Assembly (NCBI RefSeq): GCF_000282495.1
Contig: NZ_AKJE01000035.1
Span: 1 to 64,000, forward strand
Direction of reading: 5' to 3'
Source: Pseudomonas sp. GM79
GTDB lineage: Bacteria > Pseudomonadota > Gammaproteobacteria > Pseudomonadales > Pseudomonadaceae
Length of the DNA: 64,000 bases
The position numbers and the translations under genes are program-made. The notes under the pieces were generated by a model. It was given only the letters and a program-made list of their open reading frames with translations, made no database searches and was not told the DNA's origin. Below are positions 1 to 9,335 of this stretch, one piece after another. Each line of letters begins with the position of its first letter. The stretch's first letter is position 1.

Positions 1-65
1 TTCAGAAGTTTTCAAAGTTTCCTTTGTAACTTCAACCACTTGCGCTTTCGATCTCTCGTTAGCGG

Positions 66-110
66 GAGGCGAATAGTACAGCATTTTATTTCGTGGTCAA
101 CCACCTGTTG
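66..110 (-). promoter_or_regulatory. P1 promoter of a ribosomal RNA operon running left out of the window
   Basis: On the minus strand there is a -35 box TTGACC (95-100), a 16-base spacer and a -10 box TACTAT (73-78), followed by the GCCTCCCGCTAACGAGAG leader (52-69). That leader and the downstream AAGTGGTTGAAGTT stretch match, from memory, the leader that precedes 16S rRNA in Pseudomonas rrn operons. An AT-rich segment just upstream of the -35 box (about 108-125) could serve as an UP element. Transcription would start near 66 and the 16S gene would lie left of base 1. Bases 111-371 hold no gene that I can support. Confidence 0.8.
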
Positions 111-371
111 CGATTAATTTTCCCCTTAACGAAACCCCTCAAGGCGAGTGCTGATTTCTGCCTCTATTAAGCAGCCCTGCTTTACTCATCGACACACCCA
201 GATGTGGACAGGGTGAAACCAGCATGCGTCCGTTACAGTTCCTATGGCACATGTATTCGCGAGGCGATCATCTGTTACAGATTCAGGCATAAGCCATTGG
301 CCATCAGACAATCCTCACCACTAGCTGCGTTATCATCGCCCGCCTCTCTGCACCAAGAGTCTTGAACCCGG

Positions 372-2309
372 ATGTCCGTATCTTTGCCATTGCCCGCCGA
401 TCACTCCCTATTGCCACCGGTCCTCGTCGGTCCGCTGTTACGGCGCCTGGAACCCACGCGGCTGGTACTGTGGTTGGTAGGGTCGCGTGCGCTGCCGCTG
501 ACGCTGCGCCTGCAAGGAGTCGACATCAGTCTCGATGCGGGACAACGCACGGTTATCCCGGTCGGTACTCATGCCTTCATTCATTTGATAGATGTGCCAC
601 TGGATGCCGCCCTGCCCTGCGACACGTTGATCGAGTACGACCTGCTGATCACCAACGCGGATGGCACTCAGTCGGGCATTCTCGAATGGGCGCCTCATCT
701 ACTATATGGCGAGGCGCAATGTCCGAATTTCGTGTTGCGCTCGCGGATCGATCAATTGCTGCATGGCTCCTGCCGTAAACCTCACCATTCAGCGGCTGAT
801 GGTTTGCTGTGCGTCGATCGATTGCTGGAGTCTGAGCCGGAGGCTTGCAAGCGCCCCGCGCTATTAATGATGAGCGGCGATCAGGTATATGCGGATGATG
901 TCGCGGGGCCGATGTTGCGGGCGATTCATGCCTTGATTGAGCGTCTGGGGCTGTTCGGCGAACACCTCGACGGTGCGGTGGTCAGCGACAGCGCCAAACT
1001 CTACGAGCATCCTGCCAGTTACTACCATCGTGCGGATTTGTTACCGGCGCTTGAGAGCAACGAAACCCTGCGCGAACGATTTTTCGGTGGAGCGCGTAAG
1101 CCGATCTTTACCAGTAGCAGCGCCGACAACCATTTGGTGACCTTCGCCGAGGTCATGGCCATGTACCTATTAGTATGGTCGCCCACGTCCTGGACACTGA
1201 TCGCGCCGCAACCACCGGCACTGACGCCCGAACGACGCAAGCGTTACGCCCTGGAGCAGACGCGCATCGAGGAGTTCAAAAAAGGACTGGGTGGTGTTGG
1301 GCGGGCGATGGCGCACCTGCCGAGCCTGATGATTTTCGACGACCACGACATTACCGATGACTGGAATCTTTCCGCGCAATGGGAGGAAACGGCCTACGGC
1401 CATCCGTTCTCCAAGCGCATCATCGGCAACGCGCTGCTCGCTTATATGCTGTGCCAAGGCTGGGGCAACAACCCGGACGCGTTTGGCGGCATGCTGGAAA
1501 AAACCCGCCTATTGAGTGCCTCGGGGCAAGATACTTACCTGGACAGCGATGTCCAGGATAGCTTGATCGACGAGTTGCTGAGCTTTCAGAAGTGGCATTA
1601 CGTGCTGCCCACTCGCCCTGCGGTGGTGGTGCTCGACACTCGCACTCGGCGCTGGCGCAGCGAAATGACGCTCAAGCAACCGTCCGGTCTGCTGGATTGG
1701 GAAGCGCTCAGCGAGCTGCAGCAGGAATTGCTCGATCATCCCTCGGCGATCATCGTTTCGCCCGCGCCGATTTTCGGCGTCAAATTGATCGAGACCGTGC
1801 AACGAGTGTTTAGCTGGTGCGGTTATCCACTGTTGGTGGACGCCGAAAACTGGATGGCCCATCGCGGCGCCGCCCAGGTAATCCTGAACATTTTCCGACA
1901 CTCCCGCACTCCTGGTAACTACGTGGTGCTGTCCGGTGATGTGCATTATTCCTTCGTCTACGAAGTATTGATCCGACACCGCAAGGCTGGCCCACGAATC
2001 TGGCAGATCACCAGCAGCGGTATCAAAAATGAGTTTCCGCCAGCGCTGCTCGAATGGTTCGACCGCCTCAACCGCTGGCTCTACTCGCCCCGTTCGCCGC
2101 TGAACTGGCTGACCAAGCGCCGGCGCATGCGCATTGTTCCGCACATCCCCGAACACGCCGAAGCCGGCGAGCGGCTTTGGAACTCAGCGGGGATCGGCCA
2201 AGTGTTCTTTAATGAAAAAGGCCAGCCGCAGGATATTTATCAATTCAATGCGGATGGATCGCCGAAGACGCGGATGATTGCGCCTGAAATTTCCGAAGCG
2301 GCTGACTGA
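372..2309 (+). CDS. PhoD-like metallophosphatase (alkaline phosphatase D family)
   Basis: A 645-residue protein with the metal-binding motifs of the PhoD-type metallophosphatase fold: HGSCRKPHH near residue 131, SGDQVYADD near 168, FDDHDITDDW near 322 and LSGDVHYS near 520. These Asp/His clusters would bind the dinuclear metal centre that hydrolyses phosphate mono- or diesters. No signal peptide is visible, which differs from secreted PhoD, so a cytoplasmic or unconventional location is likely. Substrate cannot be told from sequence. It stands next to an rRNA promoter of the opposite direction. The next gene begins 16 bases after its stop, suggesting co-transcription. Confidence 0.8.
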   Translation: MSVSLPLPADHSLLPPVLVGPLLRRLEPTRLVLWLVGSRALPLTLRLQGVDISLDAGQRTVIPVGTHAFIHLIDVPLDAALPCDTLIEYDLLITNADGTQSGILEWAPHLLYGEAQCPNFVLRSRIDQLLHGSCRKPHHSAADGLLCVDRLLESEPEACKRPALLMMSGDQVYADDVAGPMLRAIHALIERLGLFGEHLDGAVVSDSAKLYEHPASYYHRADLLPALESNETLRERFFGGARKPIFTSSSADNHLVTFAEVMAMYLLVWSPTSWTLIAPQPPALTPERRKRYALEQTRIEEFKKGLGGVGRAMAHLPSLMIFDDHDITDDWNLSAQWEETAYGHPFSKRIIGNALLAYMLCQGWGNNPDAFGGMLEKTRLLSASGQDTYLDSDVQDSLIDELLSFQKWHYVLPTRPAVVVLDTRTRRWRSEMTLKQPSGLLDWEALSELQQELLDHPSAIIVSPAPIFGVKLIETVQRVFSWCGYPLLVDAENWMAHRGAAQVILNIFRHSRTPGNYVVLSGDVHYSFVYEVLIRHRKAGPRIWQITSSGIKNEFPPALLEWFDRLNRWLYSPRSPLNWLTKRRRMRIVPHIPEHAEAGERLWNSAGIGQVFFNEKGQPQDIYQFNADGSPKTRMIAPEISEAAD

Positions 2310-2325
2310 CTTTGCCCGAGTTGCC

Positions 2326-2853
2326 ATGAGCAATCATTACCCGCACACCATGAACCTCACCCGAACCCTGATCATCGGCAATTCCGGCTCGGGCAAGAGT
2401 TGGCTGGCCAAACGACTGGCCGAGCACTTGCAAGTACTCTGGATCGATCTCGACCTGATTCACTGGGTATCCGATGAACACAGTATCGCTCGTCCCCGCG
2501 CCGAAGCACTGGGAATGGCGCGAGTGGCGGCGAGTGGAGAGCGCTGGGTTATCGAGGGTGTTTACGACTGGATGATCAGTGAACTTGTGGAGCAGGCGAC
2601 AGCGCTGATCTGGCTGTGTCTGGATGATGAAGACTGCGTCAGCCATATTCGCCAGCGGGAGGCGAAGCGCGATGAGCATGACGAGTTACTGATAGCGTTA
2701 CTGGAATGGGCCGGCAGCTACCGTACTCGCGAAGGGTCCAGTGGATTTGCCACGCATCAGCGCTTGTTCGAAGGGTTTAGCGGTTCGAAACTTCAACTGA
2801 TGAATCGGGATGAAGTCACGGCTTTCGTCAGCACAGTGCAACAAATCGACTGA
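2326..2853 (+). CDS. P-loop NTPase, adenylate/shikimate-kinase-like
   Basis: A 175-residue protein with a Walker A motif GNSGSGKS about 15 residues in, followed by a WIDLD segment and an RQREAKR stretch that resembles a lid region. This layout is that of small nucleotide or metabolite kinases such as the FlaR/topology-modulation family. The frame is open from a TTG at 2278, inside the previous gene; the ATG at 2326 is chosen because the kinase fold begins shortly after it. A second ATG at 2350 is possible. Substrate unknown. Confidence 0.7.
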   Translation: MSNHYPHTMNLTRTLIIGNSGSGKSWLAKRLAEHLQVLWIDLDLIHWVSDEHSIARPRAEALGMARVAASGERWVIEGVYDWMISELVEQATALIWLCLDDEDCVSHIRQREAKRDEHDELLIALLEWAGSYRTREGSSGFATHQRLFEGFSGSKLQLMNRDEVTAFVSTVQQID

Positions 2854-2887
2854 TTGCTCCTGATTCCACTGACGCAGACACCGATTC

Positions 2888-2986
2888 TGTAGGAGCTGCC
2901 GAAGACTGCGATCTTTTGATCTTGATTTTCGACCAAACTGAAATCGCTGAAAATCAAAAGATCGCAGCCTTCGGCAACTCCTACAG
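2888..2986. repeat. Palindromic repeat pair, GTAGGAGCTGCCGAAG type
   Basis: Two inverted copies of a unit reading GTAGGAGCTGCCGAAG and continuing into CTGCGATCTTTTGATC face each other across a short AT-rich spacer. Related pairs occur at 27183-27291 and 54491-54571. It lies between two convergent genes, the usual place for such extragenic palindromes. Confidence 0.85.
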
Positions 2987-3011
2987 AGGGAATGCGTACA
3001 TCCAATAGATG

Positions 3012-4187
3012 TCAGGCTGCGCTCACTGCCCGACACACACCTCTGACAATCATCTCCACTTCCCGCTCATCAATCGTCAGCGGTGGCAGCAGGCGAATGG
3101 TCTTGCCCCGTGTCACGTTGATCAGCAAGCCGTGATCGCGGGCTGCAATCAGGGTCAGGTCGCGAATCGGTTGTTTGAGTTCAATGCCGATCATCAAACC
3201 TTGGCCGCGAATCGCCAGAACGTTGGGATCATCGGCCAATTCGATGCGCAATCTGGCGAGCAAGCGTTCACCCTGCAGTCTGGCGTTTTCCAGCAGCCCT
3301 TGCTCTTCAATGATCTCCAGCACGGTGCACCCCACTCGACACGCCAATGGATTCCCGCCGAACGTGCTGCCGTGGCTGCCGGGGGTGAACAGGTCGGCGG
3401 CTTTGCCCCGGGCCAGGCAGGCCCCGATGGGAATGCCGTTACCAAGGCCTTTGGCCAGCGTCATGACGTCCGGGACAATCCCTTCGTGCTGGAACGCAAA
3501 CCACTGGCCGGTGCGGCCGATGCCGGTCTGGATTTCGTCGAGCATCAGCAGCCAGGCGCGCCGGTTGCACAGTTCGCGTACCGCTTTGAGATAACCGGGC
3601 GGTGCCACTTGCACACCGCTTTCGCCCTGAACCGGCTCCATCAGAATCGCCACGATGCGTGGACCGTGGGCTTGTTGGACCGCCTCCAGCGCAGCGAGGT
3701 CGCCGAATGGCACTTTAATGAAGTCCCCCGGTAATTCGTTAAACCCCAGACGCACCGCCGGGCCGTCACTGGCGGACAGGGTGCCAAGCGTACGGCCGTG
3801 AAAGGCGTTTTCCATGACTACCACCAGCGGCTGCTCGATGCCTTTGTGCCAGCCGTAAAGCCGCGCGAGTTTCAGCGCGGTTTCGTTGGCTTCGGCGCCA
3901 GAGTTGTTGAAGAACGCCCGATCCATGCCGGAAAGCCGAACCAGTTTCTGCGCCAGCCGCTGTTGCCAGTCGATGCTGTACAGGTTGGAGGTGTGCAACA
4001 ACAGCCCGGCCTGTTCGCTGATGGCTGCCACGATTCGCGGATGGGAATGGCCGACGTTGGTCACCGCTACGCCCGCCACCGCGTCCAGATATTCGCGGCC
4101 GGCCTGATCCCACAAGCGCGTGCCCAGGCCTTTGCTGAAACTCAGGGCCAAGGGTTGATAAGTGCTCATCAGGCAGGCGGCGGTCAT
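3012..4187 (-). CDS. argD: Acetylornithine aminotransferase (ArgD-type, class III PLP)
   Basis: A 391-residue class III aminotransferase, the usual ArgD length. Visible signatures are [10 protein letters not shown] near the N-terminus, [11 protein letters not shown] (PLP phosphate region), [14 protein letters not shown], and [11 protein letters not shown] containing the Schiff-base lysine. The enzyme would interconvert N-acetylornithine and N-acetylglutamate semialdehyde with 2-oxoglutarate; a succinylornithine role (AstC) is the main alternative. The frame is open further upstream to 4253, but the ATG at 4187 is preceded by GGAG at a 9-base spacing. It is divergent from a LysR gene, which may regulate it. 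Confidence 0.8.
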   Translation of the reverse strand: MTAACLMSTYQPLALSFSKGLGTRLWDQAGREYLDAVAGVAVTNVGHSHPRIVAAISEQAGLLLHTSNLYSIDWQQRLAQKLVRLSGMDRAFFNNSGAEANETALKLARLYGWHKGIEQPLVVVMENAFHGRTLGTLSASDGPAVRLGFNELPGDFIKVPFGDLAALEAVQQAHGPRIVAILMEPVQGESGVQVAPPGYLKAVRELCNRRAWLLMLDEIQTGIGRTGQWFAFQHEGIVPDVMTLAKGLGNGIPIGACLARGKAADLFTPGSHGSTFGGNPLACRVGCTVLEIIEEQGLLENARLQGERLLARLRIELADDPNVLAIRGQGLMIGIELKQPIRDLTLIAARDHGLLINVTRGKTIRLLPPLTIDEREVEMIVRGVCRAVSAA

Positions 4188-4289
4188 GACATCAAACTCC
4201 ATTAATAGTCGGTGTTTTTGCAGTATGGTTAGCCACCTGAGCTGGATAAACACTGCAACACTTCAATCATTTTAAAGCTGGGCTTGATA

Positions 4290-5195
4290 ATGGATTTGTT
4301 CCAGGCAATGACCGTTTACGTAAGAGTGGTGGAAGCCGGCAGCATGACCGCCGCCGCTTTGCAGTGCGAAATGTCCACGACCATGGTCGGCAATCATCTT
4401 CGGGCCCTGGAGCAACGTCTGGGTGTGCGCCTGCTTAACCGTACGACACGACGCCAGCGGCTGACGGAATTCGGCACGGCGTATTATCAACGTTGCCTTG
4501 AGGTATTGGGGCTGGTGGCCGATTCCGAACGGCTGGCCGAACAGACCCTCGACGAGCCGAGCGGCACCCTGCGCATCACCGCACCGCTGACCTTCGGCAC
4601 CGAACGGCTGGCGCCGGCCTTGAGCGACTTCGCCTTGCGCTGCCCGCAGGTCAAACTCGACGTCGTGTTGACCAACCAGCGCCTGGATCTGCTCGACAAC
4701 GGTTTCGATGTGGCGATTCGCTTGGGCACTACCGAGATGTCCAACATGATCGCCCGCCCGCTCATCGACTACACGATGACCCTGTGCGCATCGAAGGACT
4801 ATCTGGCGCGCCGGGGCACTCCTGAAAAACCCACCGACCTGCAACACCATGACTGCCTGGCCTTCGCCTACCCGGCCGGAGACGACTGGCACTCGGTAGC
4901 CAAACAATGGCGCCTGAGGGGACCCGAAGGCGAAGTCATGGTGGCAGTCAGCGGGCCGATGCTGATCAACAGTTCGGCGGGGCTGCACCAAGCGGCGCGC
5001 ACCGGTATGGGCATCGTGATGGTGCCCGATGCCTTGGTGGAGCAGGACCTTCAGGACGGAAAGCTGGTGGCCTTGATGCAGGACTACCAACTGCCCAGCC
5101 GTCCGATGAACCTGGTGTACGCCCAGGACCGCTACCGTTTGCCGAAATTGCGCAGCTTCGTCGACTTTGCGCTGCAGAGGTGGGGCAAGCAGTAG
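4290..5195 (+). CDS. LysR-family transcriptional regulator
   Basis: A 301-residue regulator beginning MDLFQAMTVYVRVVEAGS, with a typical N-terminal winged helix-turn-helix (RLLNRTTRRQRLTEFG near residues 46-61) and a periplasmic-binding-protein-like effector domain (SGTLRITAPLTFG onwards). Closest in style to the large LysR subgroup of DsdC/AaeR-like regulators; the effector is not recognisable. A TTG six bases upstream is an alternative start. It is transcribed away from argD across a 102-base gap and may control it and itself. An unusual long hairpin begins directly after the stop codon. Confidence 0.85.
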   Translation: MDLFQAMTVYVRVVEAGSMTAAALQCEMSTTMVGNHLRALEQRLGVRLLNRTTRRQRLTEFGTAYYQRCLEVLGLVADSERLAEQTLDEPSGTLRITAPLTFGTERLAPALSDFALRCPQVKLDVVLTNQRLDLLDNGFDVAIRLGTTEMSNMIARPLIDYTMTLCASKDYLARRGTPEKPTDLQHHDCLAFAYPAGDDWHSVAKQWRLRGPEGEVMVAVSGPMLINSSAGLHQAARTGMGIVMVPDALVEQDLQDGKLVALMQDYQLPSRPMNLVYAQDRYRLPKLRSFVDFALQRWGKQ

Positions 5196-5196
5196 C

Positions 5197-5250
5197 GGGC
5201 GCTCTCAAATAGTTTCCCCGCCGCGCTGGGGAAACTAATTGAGAACGCCC
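5197..5250. repeat. Long 23-bp inverted repeat (hairpin) directly after the LysR stop codon
   Basis: Arms at 5197-5219 and 5228-5250 match at 21 of 23 positions and flank an 8-base GC-rich loop. No T-tract follows, so it is not a standard intrinsic terminator, although it could still shield the 3' end of the mRNA. It is unlike the repeat families seen elsewhere in the window. Confidence 0.75.
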
Positions 5251-5331
5251 CTCTAGCAGGGGCAATACCCCATGAACTAATCTCCCCGACTGGCGAGTCA
5301 CGTTGATATCAGTTCGGCAGGGAGACCGATG

Positions 5332-6345
5332 ATGGGTGAGGCATCGAATATCGAGCCGTTGAAGTTCAATCTGTCAGATTTTAACGAAGACATGCTGCAC
5401 ACCATTCTGGAACTGGTCAGCGATGGCATCTGGGACTGGAACGCCAACACCGGGTTCGTCTACCGCAACCCCGGGTGGTACGAGATGCTCGGTTATCCAC
5501 CTCATTCCCTGGATAACACTGTGCTGACCTGGGAAAACGTGATCCACCCCGACGATTACTCGCGGGTCATGGCGCTGTTTGATGACTACCTGAATCAGCG
5601 CGCACCCGGTTATCAAGCCGAGTATCGCTGCCGCATGCGCGATGGCACTTACACCTGGATCGAAGATCGCGGCTATGTGCTGGCACGTAATGCCGACGGC
5701 TCGGTGGCACGAATGGTCGGCGCGCACCGCAGTATCGAAGACAAGAAACGCCTGTTCGAAGAAATGGAACGGCGCAATCAATCCCTCGAAGCCATCGTCG
5801 AAGAACGCACCCGTGAGTTGTCTCGGGTCAATGAGCAGTTGCAGATTCAACTCGAAGAGAATCGCAAACTGGCGGAAACCGATGTGCTGACCTCCATCGC
5901 CAATCGCTATCGACTGGAAAAGGCCCTGCCCCAGGAATGCGACCGCGCCCAACGCTTTCGCCAACCCCTGTCGCTGATCGCCATGGACATCGATGACTTC
6001 AAAAACATCAACGATCACTACGGCCACGCCCTGGGTGATGCGGCGTTGGTGCAGGTGATCGAGAGCGTGAAGCACTGCGTGCGCGAAGGCGATCTGTTGG
6101 CACGGTGGGGCGGTGACGAATTCATCATGATCCTGCCCAATACCTTGTTGGCCGACGCAAGGGCACTCGCTGAAAAAATCCGTCACAGCCTGTCGAGCTT
6201 GCTACCGGTCGGGGACTATCAAGTCACCATGAGTTTTGGCGTGGTGCAACGCTTTGAAGAAGAGCAACAGACAGGGTTGCTGGCCAGGGCCGATCAGGCG
6301 CTGTATCGATCGAAGATTGCGGGCAAGAATGTAATTTCGGGATGA
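5332..6345 (+). CDS. PAS-GGDEF diguanylate cyclase
   Basis: A 337-residue soluble protein. A PAS domain of PAS_3 type (about residues 20-140, with YRNPGWYEMLGY and the GAHRSIEDKK exit) is joined through a predicted coiled-coil helix (about 140-175) to a GGDEF domain. The active site is an intact GGDEF (residues 260-264), and REGD five residues before it is a product-inhibition site (RxxD). It should make c-di-GMP in response to a PAS-sensed signal. ATG codons at 5329 and 5332 are both possible; the second has the better spacing from GGAG (5321-5324). The stop overlaps the next start by four bases. Confidence 0.9.
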   Translation: MGEASNIEPLKFNLSDFNEDMLHTILELVSDGIWDWNANTGFVYRNPGWYEMLGYPPHSLDNTVLTWENVIHPDDYSRVMALFDDYLNQRAPGYQAEYRCRMRDGTYTWIEDRGYVLARNADGSVARMVGAHRSIEDKKRLFEEMERRNQSLEAIVEERTRELSRVNEQLQIQLEENRKLAETDVLTSIANRYRLEKALPQECDRAQRFRQPLSLIAMDIDDFKNINDHYGHALGDAALVQVIESVKHCVREGDLLARWGGDEFIMILPNTLLADARALAEKIRHSLSSLLPVGDYQVTMSFGVVQRFEEEQQTGLLARADQALYRSKIAGKNVISG

Positions 6346-6746
6346 ATACTCCCGTGCTTATCCGTGATGCGCAGCCCTCGGACGTGGAGTCCGTGCGACT
6401 TTTTCTTGGCGAGAATGGCTGGGCTCACCGCACCGGCTCATCCGAGCATTTCGCGCAGCTGATCGCTAATTCCCAACGTACAGCTCTTGCGATAACGGAC
6501 TCCCACATCGTCGGGTTTGCCCGAGGTATCACCGACGGATTGTCCAATGGTTATCTGTCGATGGTTGTCGTGTGTGGGCAGCATCGGCGTGAAGGCATCG
6601 GTCGCGCACTGGTTGAGCATGTCATGGGCGACAACACCGCCATTACCTGGGTTCTGCGAGCAGGCCGTGAAGGCGCTTCAGATTTCTTTTCAAAGCTTGG
6701 CTTTGAAACGTCGACCATTGCGATGGAACGCTCACGCTTGAAGTAG
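6342..6746 (+). CDS. GNAT-family N-acetyltransferase
   Basis: A 134-residue protein with a GNAT fold: an N-terminal RDAQPSDVESVR segment, central beta strand ALAITDSHIVGFARG, and the acetyl-CoA pyrophosphate loop HRREGIGRALVEH (Q/RxxGxG/A motif). Its ATG overlaps the stop of the diguanylate cyclase gene in an ATGA, indicating translational coupling. The substrate is not predictable. Confidence 0.85.
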   Translation: MNTPVLIRDAQPSDVESVRLFLGENGWAHRTGSSEHFAQLIANSQRTALAITDSHIVGFARGITDGLSNGYLSMVVVCGQHRREGIGRALVEHVMGDNTAITWVLRAGREGASDFFSKLGFETSTIAMERSRLK

Positions 6747-6754
6747 CCAATGCA

Positions 6755-7462
6755 CTATTGACCAGCCTTCACCAACACCGGCTTCTCCTGATACCGATCC
6801 GGATACAACTGTTTCAACTGCGCCACCTTCGGCAGGTCATTGATCACGATGTAAGGATACGTCGGATGTTCGGTCAGGAAGTCCTGATGTTCTTCCTCGG
6901 CCGGGTAGAAACCGTTGTAGGTTTCCAGTTTGGTGACGATGGGTTTGTTGAACGAATGGGCAGCGTCTAGCTGGGTGATGTAAGCCTGGGCGACGCGTTG
7001 CTGTTCGGCGCTTTTCGGGAATAGCGCCGACCGATACTGAGTACCGCGGTCCGGCCCCTGGCGGTTGAGTTCGGTGGGGTTATGGGCCACCGAGAAATAG
7101 ATCTGCAACAGGCTGCCATAACTGACTTGAGCCGGATCGTAGGTGACTTCGACGGCCTCCGCATGACCGGTATCGCCATTGCTGACCCGCTCGTACTGAG
7201 CGGTGTCGGCTGTGCCACCCGCGTAACCGGATACAGCGTTCTTCACCCCTTTGACGTGTTGAAATACCCCTTGGACGCCCCAGAAGCAACCGCCGGCAAA
7301 AATTGCCGTTTCACTGCGGGCTTCAGTGTTCTCGTCGAGTGTTGGTGGCGCAATGATGACCGCCTCTTCGGCGCCTGCGAAAGAAAACGCGGCGCACTGA
7401 CCGATAAAACTGGCTGCGGCCAATCCCAGCAGGGTGCGACGCCAGTTAAATAGGGTTTTCAT
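6755..7462 (-). CDS. msrA: Exported peptide methionine-S-sulfoxide reductase MsrA
   Basis: A 235-residue MsrA. The catalytic motif GGCFWG places the nucleophilic Cys at residue 59, and GYAGG follows. An N-terminal stretch (RRTLLGLAAASFIGQCAAF) is a signal peptide with likely cleavage near residue 30, so this MsrA is periplasmic, unlike the usual cytosolic enzyme. It reduces the S epimer of methionine sulfoxide in proteins. It is the last gene of an msrB-dipZ-msrA operon; DipZ would supply electrons through the membrane. Confidence 0.92.
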   Translation of the reverse strand: MKTLFNWRRTLLGLAAASFIGQCAAFSFAGAEEAVIIAPPTLDENTEARSETAIFAGGCFWGVQGVFQHVKGVKNAVSGYAGGTADTAQYERVSNGDTGHAEAVEVTYDPAQVSYGSLLQIYFSVAHNPTELNRQGPDRGTQYRSALFPKSAEQQRVAQAYITQLDAAHSFNKPIVTKLETYNGFYPAEEEHQDFLTEHPTYPYIVINDLPKVAQLKQLYPDRYQEKPVLVKAGQ

Positions 7463-7504
7463 GGCTTGTCTCCTGAATGAATGGGGCTATCAACCAAACG
7501 GCTA

Positions 7505-9292
7505 TCAACCAAAGGTGAATGCATACGCCGACACACCCGGATCGAGAAATTCAATGCTGAATGTCCGGTCCTTTACGCCTGCGGTCTGGCGTACCAATTG
7601 ATACAACCGCTGCTCGGTAACGCTGCCGCTGCCATCCGGCGCCACGTCAACACCGTGGGCAGTACCAGGGGGCTTGCCGTCAATCAACACGTTGAAACGC
7701 ACCGGTTTGCCATCAGCACCGGGGCCCAATACCAGATGCAGATCGCGAGCGTGGAAGCGATAGACGATTCGACTGGCCGGTGCGTTCGAAACGGCCCGCT
7801 CCGGACCGACCGTCCATTGGCCCTCCAGGCTCCAGTTATTGAGGGCCAGTCGGGACGGCGGGCTATAGGCCGTCATCTTGTCTGGCGCCAGATCGGTTTG
7901 AGCAACGAAATGCTCCGCCCGTCGGTAGCCGATATAGGTTTCCGGCGATTGCACTTCACTCATGTCCGGGGCGAGCTGGACGCCCTCGGCACGAGCATTG
8001 ATCAGCCCGTCCGCGACCTTCTCGGCGCCCGCCTCATGCAGCAGTTGTTGAATCACTCGCTCCGATTCGGCGTATTTGCCCTCGCCAAAGTGGTGGTAAC
8101 GAATGCGCCCTTGAGCATCGGCAAAATAGTGGGCAGGCCAGTATTGGTTGTTGAAAGCACGCCAAACCTTGTAGTCGTTATCGATTGCCACCGGATAAGT
8201 GATGCCCAGGTCTTTCATGGCTTTGGTGACGTTGCCTACATCACGTTCGAAGGCAAACTCGGGCGTATGGACGCCGATCACCACCAAGCCCTGATCACGA
8301 TACTTCTCGGCCCAGGCCTTTACGTACGGCAGGGTGCGCAGGCAGTTGATGCAGGAGTAAGTCCAGAAATCCACCAGCACGACCTTGCCCTTCAAGGCCT
8401 GGGCGGTGAGAGGTGGAGAGTTGAGCCATTGCACAGCGCCGTCCAGCGATGGAAGGTTGCCTTCAATCGGCAGTTCGCCCGGTATCTTGGCGGTCATTTT
8501 CATACTGCCGACGGATTGATCGCCGCCCCGTGGAATCTGCGACATCATCGCCCCACTGCCGGTCGGCAACTTACCGGCCAGCCGATTTACCAGCGCCTGC
8601 TCGATATCGCCGGTGGATGCCGTCGAGACCCGCGCCAGAATCCCGGTATCCAGCCCCAAGGCGATCGCCACTACACCCGCCAGCATCGCGCCTCCCAAGC
8701 CTCGACGCAGCCACTCGCCTGCGCCTATCGAGCGCTTCATCGCGGCGAAGACTTTACCGCCCAGCAGCAATGCCGCGGCGAGAGAGGTGGCGGCGCCGGC
8801 CGCGTAAGCCAGTAGCAACAAGGTGGTGGCGATGTTTGCCCCTTGCAGCGCCGCGCCAGTCAACAGCAGGCCCAGAATCGGCCCGGCGCAGGGCGCCCAA
8901 AGCAGGCCCGTGGCGACACCGATCAGCAACGAAGCGCCGGGGCGCGGCCGGGTATCGAGAGCCGCGGCTTCCGACAGCCGACCGCCGGCCGCCACCAATG
9001 GTCGCGTCAGGCGCTCGGCCAACCGTGGCAGCAACAGCGTCAGCCCGAACAGCGCAACGAACAGCAACGCGAGCCAGCGACCGTACTGATTGACTTGCAC
9101 CACCCAACCGCCGCCCACCGCCGCCAATGAGGCGACGAGCGCGAAGGTCAGCGCCATCCCCGCCAGCAGCGGCAAGCCACTCTTGATAAACGGCTGCCCG
9201 GTGCGAGCGAAGACAAAGGGCAATACCGGCAGAATGCACGGGCTGACGATCGTCAGCACACCACCGAGATAAGCGAGGACCAGAAGCCACAT
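7505..9292 (-). CDS. dipZ: DipZ-type thiol-disulfide electron conduit (CcdA membrane domain plus thioredoxin domain)
   Basis: A 595-residue fusion. The N-terminal half (about residues 1-240) has six or so membrane helices of CcdA/DsbD type, including the paired membrane cysteines in VSPCILPVLPF and LLWAPCAGPILG. The central periplasmic domain is thioredoxin/TlpA-like with a CINC active site at residues 314-317, and the last 130 residues form a beta-rich domain typical of DipZ. It would carry reducing power from cytosolic thioredoxin to periplasmic partners, here most simply MsrB and MsrA encoded on either side. A long open frame on the opposite strand is a GC-bias shadow. Confidence 0.9.
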   Translation of the reverse strand: MWLLVLAYLGGVLTIVSPCILPVLPFVFARTGQPFIKSGLPLLAGMALTFALVASLAAVGGGWVVQVNQYGRWLALLFVALFGLTLLLPRLAERLTRPLVAAGGRLSEAAALDTRPRPGASLLIGVATGLLWAPCAGPILGLLLTGAALQGANIATTLLLLAYAAGAATSLAAALLLGGKVFAAMKRSIGAGEWLRRGLGGAMLAGVVAIALGLDTGILARVSTASTGDIEQALVNRLAGKLPTGSGAMMSQIPRGGDQSVGSMKMTAKIPGELPIEGNLPSLDGAVQWLNSPPLTAQALKGKVVLVDFWTYSCINCLRTLPYVKAWAEKYRDQGLVVIGVHTPEFAFERDVGNVTKAMKDLGITYPVAIDNDYKVWRAFNNQYWPAHYFADAQGRIRYHHFGEGKYAESERVIQQLLHEAGAEKVADGLINARAEGVQLAPDMSEVQSPETYIGYRRAEHFVAQTDLAPDKMTAYSPPSRLALNNWSLEGQWTVGPERAVSNAPASRIVYRFHARDLHLVLGPGADGKPVRFNVLIDGKPPGTAHGVDVAPDGSGSVTEQRLYQLVRQTAGVKDRTFSIEFLDPGVSAYAFTFG

Positions 9293-9335
9293 AACGTCGA
9301 CCTGCGTGAAGTGAGTGGAAGGAAGTGCCCATGGA

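Noticed and set aside
7481..8815. A 444-codon open frame on the plus strand opposite dipZ
   Set aside because: It is the antisense shadow of a well-matched dipZ gene; GC-rich codon bias leaves stops rare, and the translation shows no family motif.
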